This document shows, in pieces, positions 15,784 to 24,796 of a stretch of DNA of 64,000 bases. The notes under the pieces are model-generated. The model ran no database searches and was not told the DNA's origin. It saw nothing but the letters and a program-made list of their open reading frames with translations. The position numbers and the translations under genes are program-made. Origin of the DNA: Hypericibacter adhaerens (lineage in GTDB: Bacteria; Pseudomonadota; Alphaproteobacteria; Dongiales; Dongiaceae); NCBI RefSeq assembly GCF_008728835.1, contig NZ_CP042582.1, forward strand, positions 3,708,217 to 3,772,216, written 5' to 3'. Position 1 is the stretch's first letter; the number at the start of each line of letters is the position of its first letter.

Positions 15784-15936
15784 GGCCTTTCCTGCATGGT
15801 GCCGCGGTTTCGCCGGCCGGGACCGGACCGACCGAGAGACGGCCTCCGAGCCGCCGCCCCTCGGGACGGGCGCAGGACTATAGCAGCGGCCCGCCGGCTC
15901 GCTTGGCGAAATTCCCATGACCGTCGGGAACCGGCC

Positions 15937-17283
15937 TCAGCGCTCGTGCAGGGCGGTGTCCAACGTGAGGTAGATCGGCTTCAGCACATATTGGAACAAC
16001 GTCTTCCGGCCGGTGAGGATGACGGCTTCCCCGGTCATGCCCGGCGTGAGGACGTGCGTCGGGTTGGTGCCCACGTAGGGTTGATCGAGCTCGATCTCGA
16101 CCATGAAATAGGGCGCCTGGGTATTGTCGGTCGGCGCGCTCGAGGGCGCGATGCGGACGAGCTTGCCCGCGACGGAACCGAAGCGGCCATAGTCGAAGGC
16201 GTCCGACTTCACCACCACGTCCTGGCCGACCTGCACGAAGCCGATATCGCGGGAAGCGACGCGCGCCTTCATCAGCACGCCGCCTTCCGTCGGCACGATC
16301 TCGCACACCGTCCCGCCCGGCGGGATCACCGTGCCGATCGGCGTCTCCGAGATCTTCTGCACGATGCCGGTGACGGGCGCCTTGACCTCGATATCGACGG
16401 AGCGGCTTTCGTACGCCGCCTGCGTCGCCTTCAGCTCGTCCAGCTGCGCCATGAGATCGGACCGCTGCGTGCGGGCATCGCTCGCGGCCTTGGCCCAGAT
16501 CACCGCCCGCTCCGCCTCGAGGCTCTTGATGCGCGCCCCGTGCTGGTCGAGCGAGGTCACGAGCTGGGTGTAGGTCCGTTCGGACTGGGCCGCCTGCTCC
16601 TCGACCTGGGCGAGCCTGTTCATGGCGATGACGCCTTGCCTCACGCCCTCGCGCGTGCGCGCCAGCAGGTCCCGCGTGGCGTTGAGGCTGGATTTCGCCG
16701 CCGGGATCTCGCTCTGGGCGGCCGCCAACGCCCATTTCTCCTCGTCGATCTGGCGGTCGGTCTGCTCCATGTTGCTGCTGCGCTGGCGCACGAGCTGCGC
16801 GTTCAGCTCCTCCGCCTCCTCCACCATGCCGCCATACTGTTCCTTGAAGCGCACGAAGTTCGGCGGCCGGTCGGAGGCGAAGGCGCCGAGCCGCTCGATC
16901 TGGATCTCCAGATAGGCCATGCGGGACTGGGTACGGGCGAGGTCGCTCATCAGGTTGGCGTTCCGGAACTTGGCGATGAGATCGCCCCGCTGCACCTGCT
17001 GGTCGTTGCGCACCAGCACGGATTCGAGCGCGCCGCCTTCGGCCGTCTGGATCACCTGGATGCGCCCCACCGGCACGAACTCGCCGCGCGCCCGCGCCAC
17101 CTCCTCGATCTTCACGAACAGCGACAGGATGACGAGGGTCGCCACCACGCCGACGACGCCGATCAGCAGCAGGCGGACGCCGCGCGTCACCCGGGTATAT
17201 TCGATATCGCTGCCGATCTGCGCGATCGGACGCCGCTCCTCGGCGATGGCGACCGCGATGCTCTTTCCGGCCCTGGCGTCCAT
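15937..17283 (-). CDS. HlyD-family membrane fusion protein of type I secretion
   Basis: 448 residues from 17283 (TAGGAGG 7 bp upstream). Short cytoplasmic N-terminus, one TM helix (about 36-58: LLLIGVVGVVATLVILSLFV), biotinyl-lipoyl half-motif (GGALESVLVRNDQQVQRGDLIAKF), a long coiled coil (about 115-290) and the returning lipoyl half (VDIEVKAPVTGIVQKI, then PGGTVCEIVP), followed by a beta-barrel and the HlyD-type end. It would bridge the inner-membrane ABC exporter to a TolC-like channel. It is the last gene of a three-gene leftward operon, 10 bp after the ABC gene. No TolC gene is in the window. Confidence 0.9.
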   Translation of the reverse strand: MDARAGKSIAVAIAEERRPIAQIGSDIEYTRVTRGVRLLLIGVVGVVATLVILSLFVKIEEVARARGEFVPVGRIQVIQTAEGGALESVLVRNDQQVQRGDLIAKFRNANLMSDLARTQSRMAYLEIQIERLGAFASDRPPNFVRFKEQYGGMVEEAEELNAQLVRQRSSNMEQTDRQIDEEKWALAAAQSEIPAAKSSLNATRDLLARTREGVRQGVIAMNRLAQVEEQAAQSERTYTQLVTSLDQHGARIKSLEAERAVIWAKAASDARTQRSDLMAQLDELKATQAAYESRSVDIEVKAPVTGIVQKISETPIGTVIPPGGTVCEIVPTEGGVLMKARVASRDIGFVQVGQDVVVKSDAFDYGRFGSVAGKLVRIAPSSAPTDNTQAPYFMVEIELDQPYVGTNPTHVLTPGMTGEAVILTGRKTLFQYVLKPIYLTLDTALHER

Positions 17284-17293
17284 GCCCACCCTC

Positions 17294-19534
17294 CTATCCG
17301 ATCTTGGCCACGGGCTGCGCGGCCGGTTGCGCCTGGGCGGTCGGGCCGACATGGAGCACGTTGCCGCGCTCGATGACCACCATCTGGTCGCTGCTCTGGA
17401 TATGGGCGGTCGAATAGGGAATCCAGATCACCGTCGTCCGCCCCCGGATGGAGTCGAGATAGCGCTCGATCCTCTTCTCCCACTCCGGATCGCCGCCGAG
17501 GCCGACGCCGTCCAGCAGCAGCACCGGCGGCGAGCCGAGCGTCGCCGCGACGAAGGCGACCAGGTAGCGAAATTTCATGTCGGCATGGGTATCGTTGAAC
17601 GGCTTGAGCTGCCGGTCGAGGATGTTCTCGGTCGCGCAGGCAAAGGTGTAGAGATTGTTCCAGCCGGGGCCCAGCGTCCGGTCGAAAGCCTGCAAGGCCT
17701 CCTCGTCCCTCAAGGTCGGTACCCGCAGGCGCAGATACTCGCGCACCGTGACCGGCAAGGCCGGCACGAGCTGCGGCACATAGCCGATCCAGGCGCGGTA
17801 CTCGGTGGCGTCGAACTGGCGGATGTCGCGCCCGCTCGCCAGCACGCGGCCCGATTGCGGCCGCCGCAACCCGGCCAGGCATTCCAGCAGCGCCGTCTTG
17901 CCGCCGGCATTGGGGCCGACGACGGCGACCCGCGCGCCGGCCGGCGCGGCGAAGGAGACGCCGTTGAGCACCGCCTCGTGCTCCGGGTCGGGACGGTAAT
18001 AGAGGCGCTCGGCGGCGATCGAGACGTTGGTGATCCCCACGGGGCTCGAGATCTCGACGCCCGCGCGCTCGCCCTGGGTCGCCATCAGCTGGTCGACCTG
18101 CCGCACCGAACTGCGGATCTGGCGGATCCGGACCAGGGAGCTGAAGGCCTGCTGCGCCGGGGTCGTGATCCGCCAGATCAGCATCATGGCGGCCACCAGC
18201 CCGCCCGCGTTCATGATGCCCTGGAGCACGAGCACGACGCCGACGCACATGGTCGCCAGCACGGTGAGCATGCTGAGCGCCTGCCCGATCGCCTGGGCGC
18301 GGGCCACGGCGATGGCGTATTCGCAGTTGCGCTGCGCCGCGTCGCGCGCATATTCGGCGAACCGGCCCAGCCACAGGCTGCCGCCGCCCTTGTGATAGAA
18401 GGCGTTGATGCCCAGAAAGGCGGCCCCGGCATGCTCCTCGAGACGTGACGATGCGACGCCCGCGGCGGTGGATTTGCTGGCGACGTAGTCGGCGGTGGGA
18501 AAGGCGATCGCCGCAAACAGCATCAGCGAGACGATCGGCACGAACACCAGCCATCCGCCCAGGATGGCGATCGCGATCACGAAGATCACCAGGAACGGGT
18601 AGTCGATGAGATTGGCGCCACCGGCGCCGGTCAGGAACTGCCGGGCATTCTCGAAGCTGCGCATGCGGATGACGTTGTTCAGCACGCCCAGCCTGGTCGA
18701 CATGTCGAGGGGCAGGCTCAGCATCTTGCGCATCGTGGCCTCGCCGATGCGCACGCCGGCCCAGCTCCCCATCCGGGAGATGACCACCTGCCGCCCCACC
18801 TTGAGCAGCCAGGCGGCGATCACGGTGACGATCGACAGCAGCGCGATGCCCCAGACGGCGTCGGCCGTGCCCGACGGGATCACGACGCTGTAGACGATCA
18901 TCGTATAGATCGAGACTCCGAGCCCCAGGAAATTGAGGACCGCGCTCAGGCCGAAGAGCTGGAACAGCTCGTCGCGCATCCGCTCGAACAGGCCACGGAA
19001 CCAGTTCGGCCGGGCCTCGTCGGGAGGATGGAAACCGGGATCCGGATCGACCGACAGGATCGTGTCGCCGCGCGCCAGCGCGAAATTCCGCTCCTCCCGG
19101 TCGATCAGCCAGCGATCCCGACCCTCCGATTGTCCCAGATAGACGGCGACCTCGTTGCCATGACGCGCCACGCTGCCGGCCCTGAGCCGCCTCGTATCCG
19201 ACGCGTCGCCCCTGGCGACGATGCGATGGCTCACGAAGCCGATGTCCCGGAGAAGCCGCTCGAGATGCGGCAAGGTGATGGGCTCCCCGGGCGGCGGCAG
19301 GAGCGCGGCCAGGCTGCGGCTGGTTCCGGGCCAGCCCAGCGCCACCAGCATTTCCGCCAGCACGACGGCCGAAGGCGAGTTCGCCCTGCGCTCGGGGCCG
19401 ATGACCTTTTCCAGCCGCTCCAGCCAGACCGCTTCGCTCCAGCCCTCCGTCTGCGGCGGCTGCAGCGACGGCTGCGGCGGGGCGGCCGGCGCCGGTGACG
19501 GCGGGGCGGCCGCCGTGGAGATGGCGTCGTTCAC
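17294..19534 (-). CDS. ABC exporter subunit with C39-like N-terminus and degenerate ATPase
   Basis: 746 residues in LapB/HlyB-like order: a C39-peptidase-like N-terminal domain (about 20-150) with no catalytic Cys-His visible, an exporter membrane domain (about 165-445), and an ATPase domain. Walker A is GPNAGGKT (540-547). Walker B is LLLDG (D675) with Gly in place of the catalytic Glu. No LSGGQ-like signature is visible (HADMKFRY stands in its place) and the H-loop His is not in its usual spot (WIPYST). It probably pairs with the product of 19531-21132; the two genes overlap by 4 bp. Role: export of a protein or peptide with the HlyD-type partner. Confidence 0.85.
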   Translation of the reverse strand: MNDAISTAAAPPSPAPAAPPQPSLQPPQTEGWSEAVWLERLEKVIGPERRANSPSAVVLAEMLVALGWPGTSRSLAALLPPPGEPITLPHLERLLRDIGFVSHRIVARGDASDTRRLRAGSVARHGNEVAVYLGQSEGRDRWLIDREERNFALARGDTILSVDPDPGFHPPDEARPNWFRGLFERMRDELFQLFGLSAVLNFLGLGVSIYTMIVYSVVIPSGTADAVWGIALLSIVTVIAAWLLKVGRQVVISRMGSWAGVRIGEATMRKMLSLPLDMSTRLGVLNNVIRMRSFENARQFLTGAGGANLIDYPFLVIFVIAIAILGGWLVFVPIVSLMLFAAIAFPTADYVASKSTAAGVASSRLEEHAGAAFLGINAFYHKGGGSLWLGRFAEYARDAAQRNCEYAIAVARAQAIGQALSMLTVLATMCVGVVLVLQGIMNAGGLVAAMMLIWRITTPAQQAFSSLVRIRQIRSSVRQVDQLMATQGERAGVEISSPVGITNVSIAAERLYYRPDPEHEAVLNGVSFAAPAGARVAVVGPNAGGKTALLECLAGLRRPQSGRVLASGRDIRQFDATEYRAWIGYVPQLVPALPVTVREYLRLRVPTLRDEEALQAFDRTLGPGWNNLYTFACATENILDRQLKPFNDTHADMKFRYLVAFVAATLGSPPVLLLDGVGLGGDPEWEKRIERYLDSIRGRTTVIWIPYSTAHIQSSDQMVVIERGNVLHVGPTAQAQPAAQPVAKIG

Positions 19535-21132
19535 GACGCACCTCCCGCCTCGATGCGGATCTTCTGATCGGCCAGCTGCAACAAGGCGGGGTTGCCCGAC
19601 ACCAGGAAGATCGTAATGCGCCCCTTGAGCTCCCGCAGGAGCTCCACAAGCTTGCGCATGCCGTCGAGATCGAGCGCGCCGCCCACCTCGTCGAGGCAGA
19701 GAATCGTCGGCCGGCGCACCAGGGCGCGAACCAGGCCGATGCGCACCGCCACCCCGGGGCTCACGCTGATGCCGACGCCCGGCGCCATCGGCGTCATCAA
19801 TCCCTGGCGCAGGCTGTCGACGAAGACGCTGAGGCCCAGACGCTGTGAGAGCCGGATCGCATCGGCGTTGTATTGAGGACTGAACAGGGTGAGGTTGTCG
19901 AGCAGCGTGCCGCGGAGGAGCTCGGTGCGGGCGGTGACCATGGCGATGCCGCGCTTGAGGCTTACGCTGTCATAGGCGGTGCTGGGCTCGCCGTCGAACT
20001 TGATCTCCAGGCCCAAGGAATCGTCGAGCCGGGCCACGGATTCCAGCAGGGCGGACGCGGTGAGCGCATCGGCGGCGTCGACATGCACGATGCTGCCTTG
20101 CGGGACCGAGACCGGCCCATTGCGGATCATCGGCCCCGCGATATCGATGGTGCCGCCGAGGAAGATGTTCTCGCCGTGGCCCAGCCAGAGCGGCGCCTCC
20201 GGCAGCGAAAGCACGCGCTCGATCTTGCGCTTCGCCACGTCGCGATAACCGAGCCGGCTCAGATAGGCGAAGGCGCCCATGACCGGGCCGATGGACCGGC
20301 CCGCCAGCAGCGTGCAGGCGGCGAGGCCGCCGGTGGTCAAGGTGCCATGCACCACCATATAGGCGCCCGCGGCCACCACGGCGATCGTCGAGATCTGCCC
20401 CAGGAGCGTGCCATTCTCGCGGATCAGCGCCATCTGGTTCTCGATGCGGGCGTTCCCTTCCATGGTCCGCGCCACGACATCGCGGTAGCGGCGCGTCAGC
20501 ATGGTTTCGGCCGCCATCGCCTTCACCTCCGGCAGCCCGGCGAAGATGCCCCAGGCGAGGTCGCGCCGGGACGTCTCCGCCGCGTCCACCGCGCGGACCG
20601 CGCGGAAGGCGGCGCGCGAGATCACCAGGGCGGCGATCAGCGCGACCAGCGTCAGCGTCAGGGGGATCAAGGCCAGCCAGGACGCGATATAGCCGATGAG
20701 CGCGATATAGATCGCGGCGAAGGGCAGCTCATGAAGCGCGGCGGCGGCGTTGCCGGACCAGAAATCGCGCACCTGCCCGACGGCCCGAACCGCATCCGTC
20801 AGCGTCGGCACGCCCAGCTCCTGCACGGCCTTCGGATTGCTCCGCAGCAGATGGGCGAGCAACTGGATGGTGGTGCGGCTCTCGAACGCGGCACCGACAT
20901 GGGCCAGCAGCACGGCGCGGCCGTAGCGCAGCAGCGCCTCCAGCAGGATCGCCACGGTCACGCCGACGGCCAGCACGAAGGTCGTGGCATAGGCCTGGTT
21001 CGGCAGGATCCGGTCGTAGATCTGAAGCAGGGCCAGGGGGACGGCCAGAGCCAGGATATGAGCGGCCACCGAGGCGGCGATCGCCAGGACTGTGACACCT
21101 GCCGGCTTGGCGTCGTCTACAAGCTGCGACAC
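19531..21132 (-). CDS. ABC exporter subunit with degenerate ATPase lacking Walker A
   Basis: 533 residues from a GTG at 21132, with GGAGAGG 9 bp upstream; a longer open frame has no start with such a signal. Exporter membrane domain at about 15-300 (TM helices from VTVLAIAASVAAHILALAV). The ATPase half has VDAADALTA where Walker A should be, SVSPGVA in place of LSGGQ, and an intact Walker B ILCLDE (Asp481, Glu482). The H-loop His is missing (FLVSGN). On its own it should not hydrolyse ATP. First gene of the operon; the next gene starts in its stop codon, indicating coupled synthesis of two halves of a heterodimer. Confidence 0.8.
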   Translation of the reverse strand: MSQLVDDAKPAGVTVLAIAASVAAHILALAVPLALLQIYDRILPNQAYATTFVLAVGVTVAILLEALLRYGRAVLLAHVGAAFESRTTIQLLAHLLRSNPKAVQELGVPTLTDAVRAVGQVRDFWSGNAAAALHELPFAAIYIALIGYIASWLALIPLTLTLVALIAALVISRAAFRAVRAVDAAETSRRDLAWGIFAGLPEVKAMAAETMLTRRYRDVVARTMEGNARIENQMALIRENGTLLGQISTIAVVAAGAYMVVHGTLTTGGLAACTLLAGRSIGPVMGAFAYLSRLGYRDVAKRKIERVLSLPEAPLWLGHGENIFLGGTIDIAGPMIRNGPVSVPQGSIVHVDAADALTASALLESVARLDDSLGLEIKFDGEPSTAYDSVSLKRGIAMVTARTELLRGTLLDNLTLFSPQYNADAIRLSQRLGLSVFVDSLRQGLMTPMAPGVGISVSPGVAVRIGLVRALVRRPTILCLDEVGGALDLDGMRKLVELLRELKGRITIFLVSGNPALLQLADQKIRIEAGGAS

Positions 21133-21520
21133 GGGCTCAATCCTCTCCTCACAACAGAGAAATAGAGGTCGACTAACCGTCCGGCTGTTTACTGCTCGAT
21201 ACTCATCATAGCGCGCGGTCCACCAGACCAAGCGGCATCTTAGATTGGCGCAAAGTTTTCGCGGAAATCTAGAAAAAGGGGCTTTGGCCACAGCCCACAG
21301 CCCGTGCGGGGGCGCGTCCGGCTGTCGAAACCGTAGGGAAAGCCAGCAATCGGCACACTCCCGCGTGCGCCGCCGTTTCGCCGGCTTGCATTTGCCGACG
21401 GCCCTGCATGAGGGGCCGGCCATTGCCGGCCGGCAGCTTTGGTCAGCCGACCAATTTTCTTTCGAAGGCCGATGAAGAGCGAGGGCCGACCGTTTCGCCG
21501 CTTGCGTCAGCCCCGGTTCA
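21133..21520. other. 388-bp gap upstream of the secretion operon
   Basis: Both flanking genes run leftward, so it holds the promoter of the type-I-secretion operon and the 3' end of the amino-acid transporter operon. An A/T-rich block (CTAGAAAAAGG near 21,270) could be promoter DNA. No gene supported. Confidence 0.4.
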
Positions 21521-22183
21521 TCACCGCGCCGCAACCGGGCCGAGCGCCTTCTCGAGCCGCTTGAGAAGCAGCGTGGCGGCAATTGTCATGATCAGGAAGA
21601 TCACCCCGGCCATGGTCAGAGGCTCGGTATAGCGGTAGGTCTCGTTGCCGGTCGCCAGCGCGCGCGACATCAGCTCATGGACCGAGATCGCCGACAGCAG
21701 GGCCGCCTCCTTCAGCATGCCGACGGCGTAGTTGCCGAGCGCCGGGATCATCTTGGGGATCGCCTGAGGCAGGATGATGTGAATCCAGGTTTGGCTCCGG
21801 CCCAGATTGGTGGCCATGGCCGCGTCCCATTGTCCCTTGCCGACGCTGAGGATGCCCGCCCGGAACACCTCCGACATGTAGCAGGCGTAATGCAGCCCGA
21901 GCCCGATCACGCCGGCCAGGAAGGCCGGCAGGACGATGCCGATATCCGGCAGCAGGAAGAAGATCACATAGAGCTGCACCAGCAGCGGCGTGCCGCGCAG
22001 GAACTGGACCGTGAACCGGATCGCGATCCGGATGGCGCGGTTTTCGGCCTGGCCGGCGATGGCGAAGAGGATGCCGACGGCAAACGCGATGGCCGTGCCG
22101 GCCAGCGTCGCCTCGACCGTCACCAGGGTGCCCCGCAGCAGCACGGGCAGATAAGGCCAGACGAAGTTCCAATCCCAGCTCAT
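21521..22183 (-). CDS. Polar amino acid/ectoine-type ABC transporter permease
   Basis: 220 residues, five or so TM helices. The HisM/GlnP-type cytoplasmic loop DAAMATNLGRSQTWIHIILPQA (the EAA loop, contact with the ATPase) is at about 130-151, and LLVQLYVIFFLLPDIG is typical of the family. The start at 22183 overlaps the stop of the next permease gene by 4 bp (ATGA). Together with 22180-22842, 22930-23805 and 23906-24772 it forms a complete importer. Last gene of the long leftward operon. Confidence 0.9.
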   Translation of the reverse strand: MSWDWNFVWPYLPVLLRGTLVTVEATLAGTAIAFAVGILFAIAGQAENRAIRIAIRFTVQFLRGTPLLVQLYVIFFLLPDIGIVLPAFLAGVIGLGLHYACYMSEVFRAGILSVGKGQWDAAMATNLGRSQTWIHIILPQAIPKMIPALGNYAVGMLKEAALLSAISVHELMSRALATGNETYRYTEPLTMAGVIFLIMTIAATLLLKRLEKALGPVAAR

Positions 22184-22842
22184 GAGCGGGACACCCCGCG
22201 ACGATGCGCGGTCAAGCGGCCCTCCAGCCATTTCACCGGCGCCGTGAAGCCCAGCGACAAGAGGTAGTAGAGGACCAGGATCGCCAGATAGGGAAACAGC
22301 GTCTCGCCGGTCGCGGAGCGGATCGCCTGAGCCTGGAAGGTCAGCTCGTTGATGGTGATCAGCGAGACGATTGCCGTCATCTTCAGGAGCTCGACGATGT
22401 TGTTGCCGAAAGGCGGCAGCATCAGCGGCAGCGCCTGGGGCAGGATCACATGGCGCAGGCGCTGCCAGCGGCCGAGATTGATGGCAAGCGCGGCTTCATG
22501 CTGATCGCGGGGCACGGCGAGGATGGCCCCGCGCACGACCTCGGCCGAATAGGCGCCGACATTCAACCCCAGCACCAAGATGCCGACCGTCATGGCCGGC
22601 AGATCGATGCCGAAGAAAGGAAGGACATAGAACGCCCAGAAGAGCTGCACCAGGCTCGAGGTACCGCGGAAGAAGCCGGTGTAGCAGACCGCCAGGCCGC
22701 GCAGGAGACGCGACCCCGATGCCCCGGCGAGCCCGACGATGAAGGCGACGGCCAGGGCGACAGCCGACGACGCCAGGGTCAGCGCGATCGTGACCCAGAG
22801 CCCGTCGATCAACAGCCTGTAATAGTCCAAAGAGCTCGGCAT
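22180..22842 (-). CDS. Polar amino acid/ectoine-type ABC transporter permease
   Basis: 220 residues. Family traits: GLWVTIALTLASSAVALAVA, FFRGTSSLVQLFWAFYVLP and EAA loop EAALAINLGRWQRLRHVILPQALP. It pairs with the downstream permease to form the membrane channel for the EhuB-like binding protein. Separated by 87 bp from the binding-protein gene. No clear Shine-Dalgarno sequence was seen before the ATG at 22842. Confidence 0.9.
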   Translation of the reverse strand: MPSSLDYYRLLIDGLWVTIALTLASSAVALAVAFIVGLAGASGSRLLRGLAVCYTGFFRGTSSLVQLFWAFYVLPFFGIDLPAMTVGILVLGLNVGAYSAEVVRGAILAVPRDQHEAALAINLGRWQRLRHVILPQALPLMLPPFGNNIVELLKMTAIVSLITINELTFQAQAIRSATGETLFPYLAILVLYYLLSLGFTAPVKWLEGRLTAHRRGVSRS

Positions 22843-22929
22843 GGCCCGGCCCGCGATCGCCTCTCAGGAAAGCGCAGAAGGCGGAGGACGCTGGGCGTTC
22901 CTCCGCCTCCCCTGCCTAAGGCCCGTGAC

Positions 22930-23805
22930 TTACTGGGCCGCGCAGAGCTGCGCCGTATCCGCCTTCAGGGCGATATCCGCCGGGAACCCGTATTTGGTCA
23001 AGATCCGGGTGAACTCGCCCGATTGCTGGACCTTGGTGAGCGCCGCGTCGTAAGCATCGCGGAAGGTGGCGTCCTCCTTGCGGAAGGCGGCACCGGCACA
23101 GGCGATCTGTGCGCCTTCGACCGGAATGACCTCGAAATTCGGATCCTTGTTCTGCAGCGCCGAGAAGGTGTCGCTCGGATCGATCCAGACATTGACGCGA
23201 CCCGTCTGCAGCAGCTTCAGCCGGCTCTGCACGTCGGTGTTGGTGACCATCTGGTCCTCGGCGACCCCCGCCTCTTTCGCGATCCGGACTTCGTTGGAGC
23301 CGGGCGCCATGGTGATCTTGACCTCGGGGTGGGCCGCGACGTCCTTCAGGCTGTGCAGGTTGAGCGGATTGCCCTTGGGCACCATGAAGACGTCGACGCT
23401 GCAGGTGTCCGGCTTGGAGAACAGCACGGCCTGGCAGCGCTGCGGATTCATGAACATGCCGGTGCTGACGAGATCGTATCGCTTCGCCTGCAGGCCGGGG
23501 ATGAGGGCGCCCCAATCCACGACCTGCGGCCGCACATCGGTGATGCCCATCTGCTTCAGCGCCGCGATCGAGATCTCGGGCGCGGCACCGATCGGCTTGC
23601 CGTCCTGGTCGACGGCGGCATAGGGAAAGCCGCCGGCGCCGATGCCGATCTCGACGTAACCCCGCTTCTGGATTTCGGCAAGCGTGTCCTGCGCCTTGGC
23701 CGCCGGTATGCCGCCGATGCCCAGCAGTACCAGGAACGTCAGGACTCCCCGCAACCGGGACATCGACCGGATCCTCGTCATATTCTCATTCATCAGGTTC
23801 TTCAT
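22930..23805 (-). CDS. Extracellular solute-binding protein, EhuB-like
   Basis: 291 residues, family 3 binding protein. The signal peptide runs to AAKA-QD (near 37-38). GFPYAAVDQDGKPIGAAPEISIAALKQMGI, then LIPGLQAKRYDLVSTGMFMNPQRCQ, and GNPLNLHSLKDVAAHPEVKI are the pattern I know from EhuB, the ectoine/hydroxyectoine-binding protein; the aromatic ligand cage cannot be verified by eye. Since no ectoine-degradation (eut/doe) genes are nearby, the ligand may be another amino-acid-like compound. GGGAGG stands 5 bp before the ATG at 23805. It delivers ligand to the permeases encoded just downstream. Confidence 0.8.
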   Translation of the reverse strand: MKNLMNENMTRIRSMSRLRGVLTFLVLLGIGGIPAAKAQDTLAEIQKRGYVEIGIGAGGFPYAAVDQDGKPIGAAPEISIAALKQMGITDVRPQVVDWGALIPGLQAKRYDLVSTGMFMNPQRCQAVLFSKPDTCSVDVFMVPKGNPLNLHSLKDVAAHPEVKITMAPGSNEVRIAKEAGVAEDQMVTNTDVQSRLKLLQTGRVNVWIDPSDTFSALQNKDPNFEVIPVEGAQIACAGAAFRKEDATFRDAYDAALTKVQQSGEFTRILTKYGFPADIALKADTAQLCAAQ

Positions 23806-23905
23806 GCGTACCTCCCTGTCTTCTTCGTGATGGTTCCGCGCCGGCTTCCATGACGGTCACGGTTCTGCGGATGGCCCCTTCGTCGCTGCCGAAGAGGGCC
23901 GGTGG

Positions 23906-24772
23906 TCAAATGGCCTGCCCGGACGCGATGATCTTGCGCAGGAACGAACGGGTGCGTTCCTCGCTGGGCACGGTGAAGATGCTTTCGGGCGACCCTTCCT
24001 CGACGATGCGCCCGCCATCGAAGAAGAGCACCCGGTCGGAGAAATCGCGCGCGAAGCTCATCGCATGCGTCACCAGCAGCATGGTCATGTCGGTCTCCTC
24101 GGCGAGCCGGCGCACGACGTTCAGCACCTCCTCGACCAGCTCGGGATCGAGCGCCGAAGTGATCTCGTCGAACAGCATCACCTTGGGCTGCAGGGCGAGA
24201 GCCCGGGCGATGGCGACACGCTGCTTCTGGCCGCCCGAGAGTTCGTCGGGCCGGCAATGGCATTTGTCCGCGAGCCCCACCATCGTCAGCAGGTCGACGG
24301 CAGCGGCCTCGGCCTGGGCCTTGTCCACGCCTTTGGTGAGCATGGGGCCCAGCGTCACGTTCTTCAGCACGCTCATATGCGGGAACAGGTTGAAGTGCTG
24401 GAAAACCATCCCGACCTTGGAGCGGATGCGGTGCAGCGCGTCGCGGTCGCCGCGCGAAGGCCGGCGGCCGGGAACCGAAGCGCCGATCTCCTCGCCATCG
24501 ACCCGGACCGATCCGCCGTCGATCGCCTCCAGCGTCATGAGGATGCGCAGGATCGTCGTCTTGCCCGAGCCGCTCGGCCCGATCAGCGAGAGCTTCTCGC
24601 CGGGCTTCACCGTGAAGCTGACGCCGTTCAGCACCCGCAGGGCGCCGAATCTCTTTTCCACCCCATGGAACGAAACCAGGGCCGGCCGGCCCGGGCTCGC
24701 TTCGGATCTGGTTTCGGCTTCCCGGGACAAGATCGCCTCCGATCCCGCTACAGGATGCCGGTCGGGGGGCAT
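23906..24772 (-). CDS. ABC transporter ATP-binding protein, polar amino acid type
   Basis: 288 residues. Walker A GPSGSGKTT (near 65-73), Q-loop VFQHFNLFPHMSVLKNV, signature LSGGQKQR, Walker B VMLFDE and H-loop THAM. The N-terminal 30 residues are extra and poorly conserved in style. An insert after the Walker A region (SVPGRRPSRGDRDALHRIRSKVG) is like that of EhuA-type ATPases. CAGGAG about 6 bp upstream supports the start at 24772. It energises the EhuB-like system and sits between the catabolic genes and the binding-protein gene. Confidence 0.92.
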   Translation of the reverse strand: MPPDRHPVAGSEAILSREAETRSEASPGRPALVSFHGVEKRFGALRVLNGVSFTVKPGEKLSLIGPSGSGKTTILRILMTLEAIDGGSVRVDGEEIGASVPGRRPSRGDRDALHRIRSKVGMVFQHFNLFPHMSVLKNVTLGPMLTKGVDKAQAEAAAVDLLTMVGLADKCHCRPDELSGGQKQRVAIARALALQPKVMLFDEITSALDPELVEEVLNVVRRLAEETDMTMLLVTHAMSFARDFSDRVLFFDGGRIVEEGSPESIFTVPSEERTRSFLRKIIASGQAI

Positions 24773-24796
24773 GAAGGGCTCCTGCTCACGGGTGGG

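Noticed and set aside
14593-17376. 927-residue plus-strand open frame
   Set aside because: It runs across the M20, GNAT and HlyD genes in other frames, is dominated by Arg, Gly, His and Asp, and has no domain.
17187-19649. 820-residue minus-strand open frame
   Set aside because: Shifted frame of the ABC exporter gene; the real frame has Walker motifs and TM helices.
22930-23805. Firm assignment as ectoine-binding EhuB
   Set aside because: The resemblance is real, but no ectoine degradation genes are nearby and the ligand residues could not be checked.
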